Part shown: piece after piece, positions 24,615 to 34,999 of the stretch
Layout: the number at the start of each line of letters is the position of its first letter
Position numbering within the stretch: position 1 is the first letter of the stretch
Assembly: GCA_014860455.1 (NCBI GenBank)
Contig: JACZJQ010000106.1
Span: 1 to 35,058 of the forward strand
Length of the DNA: 35,058 bases
Direction of reading: 5' to 3'
Source of the DNA: Bryobacteraceae bacterium
Lineage (GTDB): Bacteria > Acidobacteriota > Terriglobia > Bryobacterales > Bryobacteraceae
The notes under the pieces: model-generated
Databases searched by the model: none
What the model saw: the letters and a program-made list of their open reading frames with translations, nothing else
What the model was told of the DNA's origin: nothing
Position numbers and translations under genes: made by a program

Positions 24615-26039
24615 TCAAGCCCGTCCGCCGAACACCTGCGCGTGGAACACAAACAGCTTCGCTTCCCGGTCCCGATAAGCGTTCGCCGGCAATCCAATCT
24701 TCCGCGATAGGCACTCCAGAAACCGTTCCGGCGTGTCGATCCCATGCCCGGCCACCTGCGGCAGCAGCAGCCCGCACCGCCCGCCGACAATCAGATACGC
24801 GCCATCCACGCCCAGACGGAAACTCGTCCAGTCCCGCACCCGTTTCATCGGCGTCAGGATCGACACTTCGATATCCAGATCCTCCGGAATCCCCCGCCCG
24901 CGCGGAAATCTCGGATCGTCGGCCGATGCGTGGGTCAGGTACGGAATCGCCTCGGCCAGCGTCAACTCCTTCGCCCGCGTCCCGATACACCCAAATAACT
25001 CTCTGCCATGATGCAAGCTGACAAACACCGCAGGTTTGCGCTTCAGCGCGGCACTGTCGCCCGCCGCCATCGCCGGTCCGCCCGGCCCATCCCCGCGCAG
25101 CCTCCTCAGCGTCTCGCGGACGCTCTCCAGCAGCGCCGCCTGGGTCTCCGCATCGGCTTGCAACGACTGCTCGCGGAAATACGCCAGCGCAGCATAGCTG
25201 ACGCTGTGCCGCGTATCGCCGCTGATGTCGGCCGATGTCCGGTAGTCCAACTCCTTCTGGAAGATGCTCCCGCCGCCCAGCGCCGTGAGGGTCTCCAGCA
25301 GCAGCGCCACCGGCTCATAGCCGCACACCGTCGCCTTGCTCTGGCGCAGCGTTTCCAGAAACAGTCCGGCCTCCAGGCTGCCCGCGGCCTCGATGGCATC
25401 GTGATCGAGATCCGAGATCCGATCCTGAGCGTTCTCATCCGCCGGGAACGGCAGATACCCGAAATCCCGCCCGAAGTGCGTCAGATCGGTGCTCGCCAGC
25501 AGCACGTCGCCCTGGAGGAACTCGCTGGCCAGCACCTCGGCGGCCGCCCGCCGCTTCACTTCGTCCAGGTGCCCCACATACAGCGGAACGACAACGGCAT
25601 CAGGCGCGGCGTACTGCAGCAACGGCAGTTGGATCTCGACAGAATGGTCGCAGACGTCGCACTCCTCAGCCATCGCGAACGGCGCTTTCCCCGCAAGCGA
25701 CCGTACAGCATCAACGTCAACCCTCACCCCTCCCATCGGCGTCTCAAACGCCTCTATGTCGGGCAACTCCACCGCCCCGCGCCCGCCCCGGTGGCAGAAG
25801 CCCAGAATGAACACCCGGCTCGGCCGTTCGGCCTGGATATGGCGGTACGCCGCCGCCGCCACGCCGCCCGAATACATCAGCCCGGCATGTGGAACAACAA
25901 AAGCAATCGCGCCGGGCCACATTTCCGTCCCGGTTCGCTTCGCCGACGCCTCAAAGATGCGCTCAAGCATCGGCTCAAGTTCTGCCCTGTCGCCCGGATA
26001 CCAGGACCCCGCATACGGACTGGCGTGTATGGCCATCAT
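24615..26039 (-). CDS. amrB-amrA: AmmeMemoRadiSam system proteins B and A fused (Memo-AMMECR1)
   Basis: 474 aa. Residues 1-290 are a Memo-like domain with the metal/active-site set H51 (VVPHAGLMYSGG), H83 (GFCHRGG), H188 (STDLTHFG) and C239 (TVCGYEP), equivalent to the His3-Cys site of human MEMO1. Residues about 295-474 are an AMMECR1 domain (FVSLHHGRELFGCIGT, DDPRFP, LDIEVSILTPM, LLLPQVA). The biochemical role of the system is unsettled; redox or radical-SAM-linked modification has been proposed. The ATG overlaps the stop of the upstream radical-SAM gene by 4 nt (ATGA), so the pair is translationally coupled. In many genomes A and B are separate genes; here they are one polypeptide. Confidence 0.93.
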   Translation of the reverse strand: MMAIHASPYAGSWYPGDRAELEPMLERIFEASAKRTGTEMWPGAIAFVVPHAGLMYSGGVAAAAYRHIQAERPSRVFILGFCHRGGRGAVELPDIEAFETPMGGVRVDVDAVRSLAGKAPFAMAEECDVCDHSVEIQLPLLQYAAPDAVVVPLYVGHLDEVKRRAAAEVLASEFLQGDVLLASTDLTHFGRDFGYLPFPADENAQDRISDLDHDAIEAAGSLEAGLFLETLRQSKATVCGYEPVALLLETLTALGGGSIFQKELDYRTSADISGDTRHSVSYAALAYFREQSLQADAETQAALLESVRETLRRLRGDGPGGPAMAAGDSAALKRKPAVFVSLHHGRELFGCIGTRAKELTLAEAIPYLTHASADDPRFPRGRGIPEDLDIEVSILTPMKRVRDWTSFRLGVDGAYLIVGGRCGLLLPQVAGHGIDTPERFLECLSRKIGLPANAYRDREAKLFVFHAQVFGGRA

Positions 26040-27106
26040 GCTTCAATTCCTCTCCCGACCGGCGCATGGGCGCTCCAGAACCCCGGTATCACCGTCCGGC
26101 ACTGGGGGCACGCGCCGCCTTCCATCCGGTTCCGGATCACCTGGAATCCAAACCGTTCAATCAACAGCAGCCCGCACTCCGGACAGTGCGTATTCTCGCC
26201 CCCCTGCCCCGCCAGGTTGCCCGCATAGACATACCGCAACCCGGCCTCGCGCCCCATGCGCACGGCCTCGAACAGCGTCGATGCCGGCGTCCTCGGCGGC
26301 GCGTTCATCTTGTAGTCGGGGTGAAACGCCGTCACATGCCACGGGATATCGCGCGAAATCCCCGCCAGGAATCTCGCGATCGAGCCCAGTTCGGCCTTCG
26401 AATCGTTGAACCCCGGCACCACCAGCGTCACCACCTCCAACCAGAACCCCATCTTGTGGATGCGTGCGATGGAATCGAGCACAGGCTGCAACCGCCCTCC
26501 CAGATCCCTGTACCGCCGGTCGTTGAAGCTCTTCAAATCCACCTTGTACAGGTCCAGCCAAGGCCTTAGGTAATCGAGCACCTCCGGCGTCGCGTTGCCG
26601 TTCGACACAAACCCGGTTACCAGCCCCGCCTGGCGCGCCTCGCCGAACACCTCCACCGCCCATTCGACCGTGATCAGCGGCTCGTTGTAGGTGCTCACCA
26701 CCGACGACGCCCCGGCCCGCCGCGCCATCTCGACAATCGAAGCCGCGCTGATTTCCCTGAACTCACCCGTCGCGCGCGGATCCCGGATCGCCTGCGAACT
26801 CACCCAGTTTTGGCAGTACCCGCAATGCAGATCGCAGCCCAGCATCCCGAAGCTCAGCGCACCCGATCCGGGCAGCGCATGGTAGAAGGGCTTCTTCTCG
26901 ATCGGGTCGCAGTGAATGCCGTTCACATAGCCCCGCGGGGCATAGAGCTTGCCGTCGCGGTTGAAACGGACCTTGCACACGCCCACATATCCCGGCGCAA
27001 TCGGGCAGCGGTGCCCGCAAGCCAGGCACCGGATGCGTCCGCCATCCAGCGCTTCGAGCAGTTCGCTTTCGACCGCGTGCGCTGCGAGTTGTTCAGCCAG
27101 CGTCAT
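26036..27106 (-). CDS. amrS: AmmeMemoRadiSam system radical SAM enzyme
   Basis: 356 aa. The CX3CX2C cluster motif is GCDLHCGYCQNW (C91, C95, C98), which binds the 4Fe-4S cluster that cleaves S-adenosylmethionine. An N-terminal Cys set (C27, C30, C34, C44) resembles the one in activase-like radical SAM enzymes. Downstream are VVSTYNEPLITVEWAVEVF, LVTGFVSNGNATPEVLDYL and YKVDLKSFND, all typical of AmrS/PflA-like proteins. The tail carries CPECG and ACPQC, a probable zinc ribbon. The substrate is unknown. The ATG at 27106 has AGGCGG upstream. It is co-transcribed with the Memo-AMMECR1 fusion gene. Confidence 0.94.
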   Translation of the reverse strand: MTLAEQLAAHAVESELLEALDGGRIRCLACGHRCPIAPGYVGVCKVRFNRDGKLYAPRGYVNGIHCDPIEKKPFYHALPGSGALSFGMLGCDLHCGYCQNWVSSQAIRDPRATGEFREISAASIVEMARRAGASSVVSTYNEPLITVEWAVEVFGEARQAGLVTGFVSNGNATPEVLDYLRPWLDLYKVDLKSFNDRRYRDLGGRLQPVLDSIARIHKMGFWLEVVTLVVPGFNDSKAELGSIARFLAGISRDIPWHVTAFHPDYKMNAPPRTPASTLFEAVRMGREAGLRYVYAGNLAGQGGENTHCPECGLLLIERFGFQVIRNRMEGGACPQCRTVIPGFWSAHAPVGRGIEA

Positions 27107-27218
27107 TGTCGCCGCCTAGCCCCATGATAGGCCCGGTTTGGGCGGATGCTCCCCACAATGCGCTGCATCCCGCCTCAGGCCGCGTACATCGAATGTGGAT
27201 CAAGGAGGAACCACGCCC

Positions 27219-28753
<1,535 letters not shown>

Positions 28754-28773
28754 TCCCCTCTTCCCGCTCTACT

Positions 28774-28816
28774 CAGAACGCCCTGGATGCCCCGCGCGTC
28801 CGGGGCGTTCTGCTTT
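28774..28816 (+). terminator. Hairpin terminator after gap
   Basis: CAGAACGCCC (28774-28783) pairs with GGGCGTTCTG (28803-28812), and an inner CCCCG/CGGGG stem strengthens it. CTTTTC follows directly. The position, 20 nt after the gap stop, fits an intrinsic terminator. Confidence 0.65.
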
Positions 28817-28855
28817 TCACCCCGCGCCGGAATATGATGAAAGGGTAGGCTCTCC

Positions 28856-30307
28856 TTGAGCAGTATGAACCCCGCCAGCAACGTGCCGTCCCTCGACGCC
28901 CTGGTCCAACAGGCCAGCCGGCGCACGATGTCCCACGCCGCCGCCGGAATTGTGTTCACCGGCGCCGCCGCCGCACTCGCCATCTTCGTTCTCGTCCTGA
29001 TCGCCGGCACCGGCATCCTGCACTGGGGTTGGTCGGCCGCCGCCGGCCTGATCGGCGCCGCCTGGGCCGCGTGGCGCGGGCGCAAGCGCCTGCCGACTTC
29101 CTACAAAACCGCCCAGCGCATCGACCACGCCCTGGAAGCGAAAGACCTGCTGTCCACCGCCTGGCACTTTTCGCCGTCCGCCGGCAAATCCGAATTCGTC
29201 GATACCGTCCTCAAACAGGCGGGCGACACCGCCTCCACCGCCGACGCCGCCACGCTCTTGCCCTGGAAGTTGCCCCGTTCAGGTTACGTCGCCGCCGGGC
29301 TTCTGGCCGTGTGCGCCGTCCTGCTGGGCGTCCGTCTGGGCGTGTTGAAGACGCTGGACCTCCATGCCGGCCTGGCCGAGGTCCGTTTCGACACCATCAC
29401 CGGCGCGCCCGTCGATGCCAACAAGAAACTCGCCAAGGCGCAGGCGCCCCGCCCGTTCGAGGGCGTAGGCGTCGACATCCCCGGCTACGAGGCCGCCAGC
29501 CTCACCGGCGACGAGAAGAACGAGCAGTTTGAACAGTTCGATGTCGAGGCCACCGAAGCCGGCGCCAGCGGCCAGAAGGGTCAGCGCTCCGAGAGCGGCC
29601 AGGAGGGCGGCGAAGGAGAACCCGGCGACGAGCCCGGAGATCAGCCCGGCGTCGAGGATGTCCCCACGGGCACCCAGGACCCCAGCCGCCAGCCCGGCAA
29701 CAAGGGCAAGGGCTCGCAGCAGGACAAGCCCAACAGCCTGATGGACAAAATGCGCGACGCCCTGGCCAGCCTCATGGACAAGCTCAAGATCGAGCCGCCG
29801 CCCGGCGAGGGCAAGGAGTCGGCCAATAAGTCCCAGCAGCCCGGCCAGGGCAAAAAGGACGGCAAGGGCCAGAAGGGCCAGTCCCAGAACGCCCAGGCCG
29901 ACCCCGACGGCGAGAAGAGCGACGCCGAGGGCGAAGGCGAGCAGACCCAGATCACCAAAAACCAGTCCAGCCAGCCGCCGGAGCCGCCCTCGGGTCAGCC
30001 CAAGAGCGGCATGGGTTCCCAGGACGGCAGCAAGGAAACGGCCATGTCAGAGGACACCGAGGCCATGGGCAAACTCAGCGAACTGTTCGGCCGCCGGTCG
30101 CAGAACGTCAAGGGCGAGGTGATGGTGGAAGTGAACAAGTCGCGCAATCAGGCCCTGCGCACCCCGCTCGCAGACCGCTCGGCCACCCACAGCGAGGCCG
30201 GCGGCGAGGTGAGCCGCGATGAGGTCCCGCTCCATCTTCAGGATTACGTCCAGCGTTACTACAAGCAGGTTCGCAAATCCCCGTCGCCCGAGGCGGCCAA
30301 GCAGTGA
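28856..30307 (+). CDS. Membrane-anchored protein with long Gln/Glu/Gly/Lys-rich region (DUF4175-like architecture)
   Basis: 483 aa, not assigned to a family with certainty. Two TM segments lie at about 27-68 and a third at about 147-164. Between them is a cytoplasmic-type stretch with YKTAQRIDHALEAKDLLSTAW. From about residue 240 to 420 the sequence is low-complexity and hydrophilic (runs of GQ, GE, KG, QP), with a short helical island MDKMRDALASLMDKLKIEPP. The C-terminal block VPLHLQDYVQRYYKQVRKSP looks conserved, resembling the ends of DUF4175/BatC-neighbour proteins in MoxR-type operons. The start is TTG 28856 with GGGTAGG at spacing 6, or ATG 28865. No MoxR or Bat gene is adjacent in the window. 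Confidence 0.75.
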   Translation: MSSMNPASNVPSLDALVQQASRRTMSHAAAGIVFTGAAAALAIFVLVLIAGTGILHWGWSAAAGLIGAAWAAWRGRKRLPTSYKTAQRIDHALEAKDLLSTAWHFSPSAGKSEFVDTVLKQAGDTASTADAATLLPWKLPRSGYVAAGLLAVCAVLLGVRLGVLKTLDLHAGLAEVRFDTITGAPVDANKKLAKAQAPRPFEGVGVDIPGYEAASLTGDEKNEQFEQFDVEATEAGASGQKGQRSESGQEGGEGEPGDEPGDQPGVEDVPTGTQDPSRQPGNKGKGSQQDKPNSLMDKMRDALASLMDKLKIEPPPGEGKESANKSQQPGQGKKDGKGQKGQSQNAQADPDGEKSDAEGEGEQTQITKNQSSQPPEPPSGQPKSGMGSQDGSKETAMSEDTEAMGKLSELFGRRSQNVKGEVMVEVNKSRNQALRTPLADRSATHSEAGGEVSRDEVPLHLQDYVQRYYKQVRKSPSPEAAKQ

Positions 30308-30353
30308 CGCCCCTGACGGTCGCGTCCTGGAACCAGACTGTAGAATTCGCCGA

Positions 30354-30383
30354 TTGCTACCGATTACACTTTCGAGGGATAAT
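30354..30383 (+). promoter_or_regulatory. Putative sigma-70 promoter of clpX
   Basis: TTGCTA (30354-30359), an 18-bp spacer and GATAAT (30378-30383). The -10 matches 5 of 6 consensus bases and the -35 matches 4 of 6. It lies 70 bp before the clpX start in a 145-bp non-coding gap. Confidence 0.5.
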
Positions 30384-30452
30384 GAGGCCAGTTGAGGCCG
30401 GTCCGCGCCCGGGGTTGAGGTTTATTGAGAATCCGGGAGCGAGGATGGTAAA

Positions 30453-31724
30453 GTGAAGCGCTCTGGAAGCGACGAAACCCTACGCTGTTCTTTCTGTCAT
30501 AAAACCCAAGACGTTGTCGGGAAGCTCATCTCTTCCCCGAGCGACTATCCGAGGGCCTACATTTGCGACGAGTGCATCGCCGTCTGCAATTCCATCCTCG
30601 AGGACGACGCCCCAAAACGCAGCTACGGATCCCCCAACAAGCTTCCTAAGCCGCTCGAACTAAAGGAACTTCTCGATCAGTACGTGATCGGCCAGGACGC
30701 CACCAAAAAGCGCCTCGCCGTGGCGGTCTACAACCATTACAAGCGCGTCCAGATGAACCGCGCCCGTAGCGGCGACGTCGAACTGTCGAAATCCAACATC
30801 CTGCTCATCGGCCCCACCGGCACAGGCAAGACCCTTCTCGCCCAGACCCTGGCCCGCATCCTGGATGTGCCGTTCGCCATCGTTGACGCGACCACGCTCA
30901 CCGAAGCCGGCTATGTCGGCGAGGATGTCGAAAACATTATCCTCCGGCTGCTCCAGAATGCTGATTGGGACGTCCAGCGGGCGCAATCGGGCATTATTTA
31001 CATCGACGAGATCGACAAGATTTCGCGCAAGGACGAAAACCCGTCCATCACGCGCGATGTCTCCGGCGAAGGCGTCCAGCAGGCGCTGCTGAAGATCCTG
31101 GAAGGCACCGTGGCCAATGTGCCGCCGCAGGGCGGCCGTAAGCACCCCCACCAGGAGTTCACCCCCATCGACACGACAAACATCCTGTTCATTTGCGGCG
31201 GGGCGTTTGTCGGTCTCGAGAAGATCATCGCCCGCCGCGTGGGCAAGAAGACCGTCGGGTTCAAGGGTGGCGATCCGTCCAAGGAGACCGTGCTGCGCGC
31301 GGCTCCGCAGCACCGCGACATCACTCTTCTGGACCAGATCCAGCCCGAAGACCTCATCCGGTTCGGCTTCATCCCTGAATTCATCGGGCGGTTGCCGGTC
31401 TGCGGAGTGCTGGAGGATCTGGACCGCCCGGCGCTGGTGGAGATTCTGACCAAGCCGAAGAATTCGGTCGTCCGCCAGTATCAGAAGCTGTTCGAGTTCG
31501 AGAATGTTAAACTGAAGTTTAGCGAAGACGCTCTCGACGCCATTGCGGAGCAGGCTCTTCAGAGGAAGGTCGGGGCCAGGGGCCTGCGCATGATCCTCGA
31601 GGAACTGATGCTCGACCTGATGTACTACATGCCCTCTTATAAAAAGGTGAGGGAGTTCGTGGTCACCAAGGAAATGGTATTGTCCAAGAAGATCAACTGG
31701 GCGCTACTGGAAAAGGCGGGTTAA
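30453..31724 (+). CDS. clpX: ATP-dependent Clp protease ATP-binding subunit ClpX
   Basis: 423 aa, full length. The N-terminal zinc-binding domain has C12, C15, C38 and C41 (RCSFCHKTQ...YICDECI). The AAA+ module has Walker A GPTGTGKT (120-127), Walker [11 protein letters not shown], the pore loop [11 protein letters not shown], sensor/arginine-finger regions around [10 protein letters not shown], and sensor 2 KVGARGLR. It unfolds tagged substrates and feeds them to ClpP. The start is GTG at 30453 with GGGAGCGAGGA upstream; an ATG at 30445 hits a stop within three codons. It is followed by lon in the same direction. clpP and tig, the usual upstream neighbours, are not here. Confidence 0.98.
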   Translation: MKRSGSDETLRCSFCHKTQDVVGKLISSPSDYPRAYICDECIAVCNSILEDDAPKRSYGSPNKLPKPLELKELLDQYVIGQDATKKRLAVAVYNHYKRVQMNRARSGDVELSKSNILLIGPTGTGKTLLAQTLARILDVPFAIVDATTLTEAGYVGEDVENIILRLLQNADWDVQRAQSGIIYIDEIDKISRKDENPSITRDVSGEGVQQALLKILEGTVANVPPQGGRKHPHQEFTPIDTTNILFICGGAFVGLEKIIARRVGKKTVGFKGGDPSKETVLRAAPQHRDITLLDQIQPEDLIRFGFIPEFIGRLPVCGVLEDLDRPALVEILTKPKNSVVRQYQKLFEFENVKLKFSEDALDAIAEQALQRKVGARGLRMILEELMLDLMYYMPSYKKVREFVVTKEMVLSKKINWALLEKAG

Positions 31725-31784
31725 TCCCGAAGGGATCCACCCCGCGGCTGGAGGCGAGTTCCCGCTCCGGCTCAAATCGCTATA

Positions 31785-31830
31785 GGCTTTAGTTAAAAGC
31801 CGCCGTGTAGCTCCCAATCGACGCTGGGAG
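31785..31830 (+). promoter_or_regulatory. Two consecutive hairpins in the lon leader
   Basis: GGCTTT-AGTTA-AAAGCC (31785-31801) and CTCCCA-8 nt-TGGGAG (31811-31830) lie in the 127-bp gap between clpX and lon. The second ends 21 nt before the lon ATG. They may be a weak terminator for clpX plus a regulatory hairpin or operator for lon. No CIRCE (HrcA) element is present. Confidence 0.35.
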
Positions 31831-31851
31831 TCATCAAAGAGACACAACAGG

Positions 31852-34380
31852 ATGAGCAACCCCAAGGAAAAGCCGGAAACCCGACGCCTGCCGATGATGC
31901 CCATACGGGACGTCGTCATCTTCCCCCATATGATGACGCCGTTCGTCGTCGGACGGGAATCGAGCGTTCGAGCGCTTGAAGACGCCCAGACCGGCAGCAA
32001 GCAGATCTTCCTCGCCACCCAGCACGACGCCTCTATCGACGAACCCCGCCCCGAAGATATTTACCAGGTCGGCACCATCGCGAATGTCGTCCAGAGCGTC
32101 CGCATGCCGGACGGCAACATTAAGGTTCTGGTCGAAGGCGTCGAACGCGCCAAAATCGTCAGCGTCTCGGAAGAGGACGGCTTCTACCGCGTCCTGGTGC
32201 GTACCGCGCCATCCAAGACCCAGAACGAATCCGGCCTGGAACCGCTCACCACCCGCGTCACCTCGCTGTTCGAGCAATACGTCAAGCTCAGCCAGAACGT
32301 CAACTACGAGACGATGATCGCCGCCATCCGCGTCGACGAACCCGGCAAACTCGCCGATACCATCGGCGCAAACCTCCAGTTGACCATCGAGGAGAAGCAG
32401 GAACTACTCGAGATCTTCGACCCTATCGGCCGACTGGGCCGCATCGGCGACCTGCTCGATATTGAAATCGAAAAGCTCAACGTCGACCGCACCATCCAGG
32501 GCCGCGTCAAGCGCCAGATGGAGCGGGCCCAAAAAGAGTACTACCTCAACGAGAAGATCAAGGCCATTCAGAAGGAACTGGGCCGCGGCGAAAAATCCGA
32601 GTTCGACGAGCTTCGCAAGAAGATCGACTCCTCGGGCATGTCCGGCGACGCCCGCGATAAGGCCATCGCCGAACTGCGGCGCCTCGAGCAGATGCCGCCC
32701 ATGTCGGCGGAGTCCACCGTTTCCAGAAACTACCTGGACTGGATGCTGGCCGTGCCGTGGAAGAAGAAGACCAAGGAGATCCGCGACCTGCGGTTCGCCG
32801 AAGAGGTCCTCAACGCCGACCATTACGGCCTGGAGAAGATCAAGGAACGCATCCTCGAATTCCTCGCCGTCCGCCGTCTGGTCAAGAATCCCAAAGGCTC
32901 CATCCTGTGCTTTGTCGGCCCCCCCGGCGTCGGCAAGACCTCGCTCGGCATGTCCATCGCCAAAGCCACCGGACGCAAATTCGTCCGCCTCTCGCTGGGC
33001 GGCGTGCGCGACGAAGCCGAAGTCCGCGGCCACCGCCGGACTTACATCGGCGCCCTGCCCGGCCAGGTCATCCAGATGATGAAGAAGGCCGGGACTCGCA
33101 ATCCCGTCTTTATGCTCGACGAGATCGACAAGATGTCGACTGACTTCCGAGGCGACCCGTCGGCCGCCCTGCTCGAAGTCCTCGATCCAGAGCAGAACTT
33201 CATGTTCATGGACCACTACCTGGACGTCGAGTACGACCTGAGCGAAGTGTTCTTCATTGCCACCGCCAACGTGATGCACACAATCCCGCCGGCGCTGCAG
33301 GACCGCATGGAAGTGATCCGCCTCTCCGGTTACACCGAAATCGAGAAGATGGAGATCGCCCGGCGCTTCCTCGTCCCCAAGCAGATGAAAGGGACCGGCC
33401 TGGACGAGGCCCAGGTCAAGTTTGAGGATGCCGGCCTGATGTCGCTCGTGCAGGGCTATACACGCGAAGCCGGCGTCCGCAACCTCGAACGCGAGATCGG
33501 CAACGTCTGCCGCAAAGTCGCCCGCCGGCTGGTGAACACCCAGTCCGAGGCGGAAGCCGCGAGCGGGGCGAAACAGGATGTCGAAAAGTTGAGGAAGCTG
33601 AGCGCGGATCCTGAAGTCGTCGAGACCGATGAGGCCCACGAGGTCGCACCAGCACCCGCTGAGTTCCAGCAGGTGGTTGTCAGCGACACGCGGGTTTCGG
33701 AGTTGCTGGGCCCGGCGCGATTCCGCGATCTGGCGGCCAGCCGCAAGTCCGAGGTGGGAACCGCCAACGGCCTGGCCTGGACCGAGGTCGGCGGCCAGTT
33801 GCTTACAACCGAGGTCACGATCATGGAGGGCCGCGGCCGTCTCATGACCACCGGCAAGCTCGGCGACGTCATGCAGGAGTCAGCCCAGGCGGCCATGAGC
33901 TTCGTGCGGTCCCGAGCCGCCATGCTCGGCCTGCCGAAGGATTTTTATCGCCATCTGGACATCCATATCCATGTCCCCGAAGGCGCCATCCCGAAGGACG
34001 GGCCCTCGGCCGGCATCACCATTGCCACCACCATCTCGTCGGCGCTAACCAAACTGCCCGTCCGCGGCGATCTGGCCATGACCGGCGAAATCACCCTGCG
34101 TGGCAAGGTGCTGCCCATCGGCGGCATCAAGGAGAAACTGCTGGCCGCGCACCGGCATGGCATTTTCGAAGCCGTGCTTCCGATGGATAATGAAAAGGAC
34201 CTCGTGGATGTTCCCGAGAACATCCGCAAGGACATGAAGCTGCACTTTGTCGAATCGATGGACGAAGTGCTGAACATTGCCCTTGTTGGGGATCTTCAAA
34301 CACTCAGAGACAGGGCGGCCGCGGGACAGAGCGTTGAGCTCGCCACGTCGCAGCCCATAGAAGAGAACCGGACCCACTAA
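31852..34380 (+). CDS. lon: ATP-dependent protease La (Lon)
   Basis: 842 aa. The N-terminal substrate-binding domain starts with [26 protein letters not shown] coiled region follows around 190-270. The AAA+ domain has Walker A GPPGVGKT (356-363) and Walker [12 protein letters not shown] charged Ala/Glu-rich linker at about 560-605 leads to the protease domain, with the Ser-Lys dyad S719 in [10 protein letters not shown] and K762 in [12 protein letters not shown]. This is the bacterial LonA type, degrading misfolded and regulatory proteins in the cytoplasm. CAACAGGATG suggests AGG only 1-2 nt from the ATG, so the SD is poor. The stop codon sits in the loop of a hairpin (34368-34388), and engB follows 46 nt later. 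Confidence 0.98.
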   Translation: MSNPKEKPETRRLPMMPIRDVVIFPHMMTPFVVGRESSVRALEDAQTGSKQIFLATQHDASIDEPRPEDIYQVGTIANVVQSVRMPDGNIKVLVEGVERAKIVSVSEEDGFYRVLVRTAPSKTQNESGLEPLTTRVTSLFEQYVKLSQNVNYETMIAAIRVDEPGKLADTIGANLQLTIEEKQELLEIFDPIGRLGRIGDLLDIEIEKLNVDRTIQGRVKRQMERAQKEYYLNEKIKAIQKELGRGEKSEFDELRKKIDSSGMSGDARDKAIAELRRLEQMPPMSAESTVSRNYLDWMLAVPWKKKTKEIRDLRFAEEVLNADHYGLEKIKERILEFLAVRRLVKNPKGSILCFVGPPGVGKTSLGMSIAKATGRKFVRLSLGGVRDEAEVRGHRRTYIGALPGQVIQMMKKAGTRNPVFMLDEIDKMSTDFRGDPSAALLEVLDPEQNFMFMDHYLDVEYDLSEVFFIATANVMHTIPPALQDRMEVIRLSGYTEIEKMEIARRFLVPKQMKGTGLDEAQVKFEDAGLMSLVQGYTREAGVRNLEREIGNVCRKVARRLVNTQSEAEAASGAKQDVEKLRKLSADPEVVETDEAHEVAPAPAEFQQVVVSDTRVSELLGPARFRDLAASRKSEVGTANGLAWTEVGGQLLTTEVTIMEGRGRLMTTGKLGDVMQESAQAAMSFVRSRAAMLGLPKDFYRHLDIHIHVPEGAIPKDGPSAGITIATTISSALTKLPVRGDLAMTGEITLRGKVLPIGGIKEKLLAAHRHGIFEAVLPMDNEKDLVDVPENIRKDMKLHFVESMDEVLNIALVGDLQTLRDRAAAGQSVELATSQPIEENRTH

Positions 34381-34388
34381 CGGTCCGG
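34368..34388 (+). terminator. Hairpin spanning the lon stop codon
   Basis: CCGGACC (34368-34374) and GGTCCGG (34382-34388) form a perfect 7-bp stem. The 7-nt loop contains the TAA stop of lon. A TTTT follows 12 nt later, too far for an ideal intrinsic terminator. It may act as an attenuator between lon and engB. Confidence 0.4.
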
Positions 34389-34426
34389 GCCTGATTGAAT
34401 TTTGCCGTGGAGGCCGTAACGGCGCC

Positions 34427-34999
34427 GTGGTTACACCTGCCGAATTCGTTTTGAGCGCGCCCTCGCCGGCGCAGTTCCCCCCGCCGGGACTGCCCGAGGT
34501 CGCGTTCCTCGGCAGGTCTAACGTCGGCAAGTCGACACTGCTCAACCGGCTGACCGGGCAAGCCAAGCTGGCCTTCGCGTCTTCCACGCCAGGCCGTACG
34601 CAGGCTGTGAATTTTTTCCGGGTCGACGGCAGGTATATGTTCGTCGATCTGCCTGGTTATGGGTTTTCAAGAGCCCCCAAATCCGTTTCCGGGGGCTGGG
34701 CGCAGTTGATTGAAGACTACCTGCGCCAGCGTGAATCGCTCGCGCTTTGCATCCTGTTGCTGGATGCCAGGCGCGGTTGGATGGAATCTGACCTCCAGTT
34801 GCTCGAATGGCTGGAGCACCACGGGCGGACTTATGCGGTTGCCGCCACCAAGGTGGACAAGTTGAATCAGAAGGAGAAATCCGCAAGCCAGAAATCGATC
34901 CGAGCGCACTACGGCGGCGACATCGTCTGGTTTTCAGGCCTCACAGGCCAAGGAGTGAAGGAACTTTGGCAAACGATCACGAAAACGATATCAAGGTGA
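34427..34999 (+). CDS. engB: Ribosome biogenesis GTP-binding protein EngB (YihA/YsxC)
   Basis: 190 aa, typical size. Tras-type GTPase motifs are G1 GRSNVGKST (29-37), G2 region STPGRTQAVNFF, G3 DLPGYGFS, G4 TKVDKL and G5 SGLTGQGV. The start is GTG at 34427 with GTGGAGG about 13 nt upstream. The protein assists large ribosomal subunit assembly. Its last 34 nt overlap the start of the next gene, for which AAGGAG inside engB provides the SD. The clpX-lon-engB order links protein quality control and ribosome assembly. Confidence 0.97.
   Translation: MVTPAEFVLSAPSPAQFPPPGLPEVAFLGRSNVGKSTLLNRLTGQAKLAFASSTPGRTQAVNFFRVDGRYMFVDLPGYGFSRAPKSVSGGWAQLIEDYLRQRESLALCILLLDARRGWMESDLQLLEWLEHHGRTYAVAATKVDKLNQKEKSASQKSIRAHYGGDIVWFSGLTGQGVKELWQTITKTISR

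Noticed and set aside
31725-31851. CIRCE/HrcA heat-shock operator before lon
   Set aside because: The hairpins do not match TTAGCACTC-N9-GAGTGCTAA in sequence or spacing.
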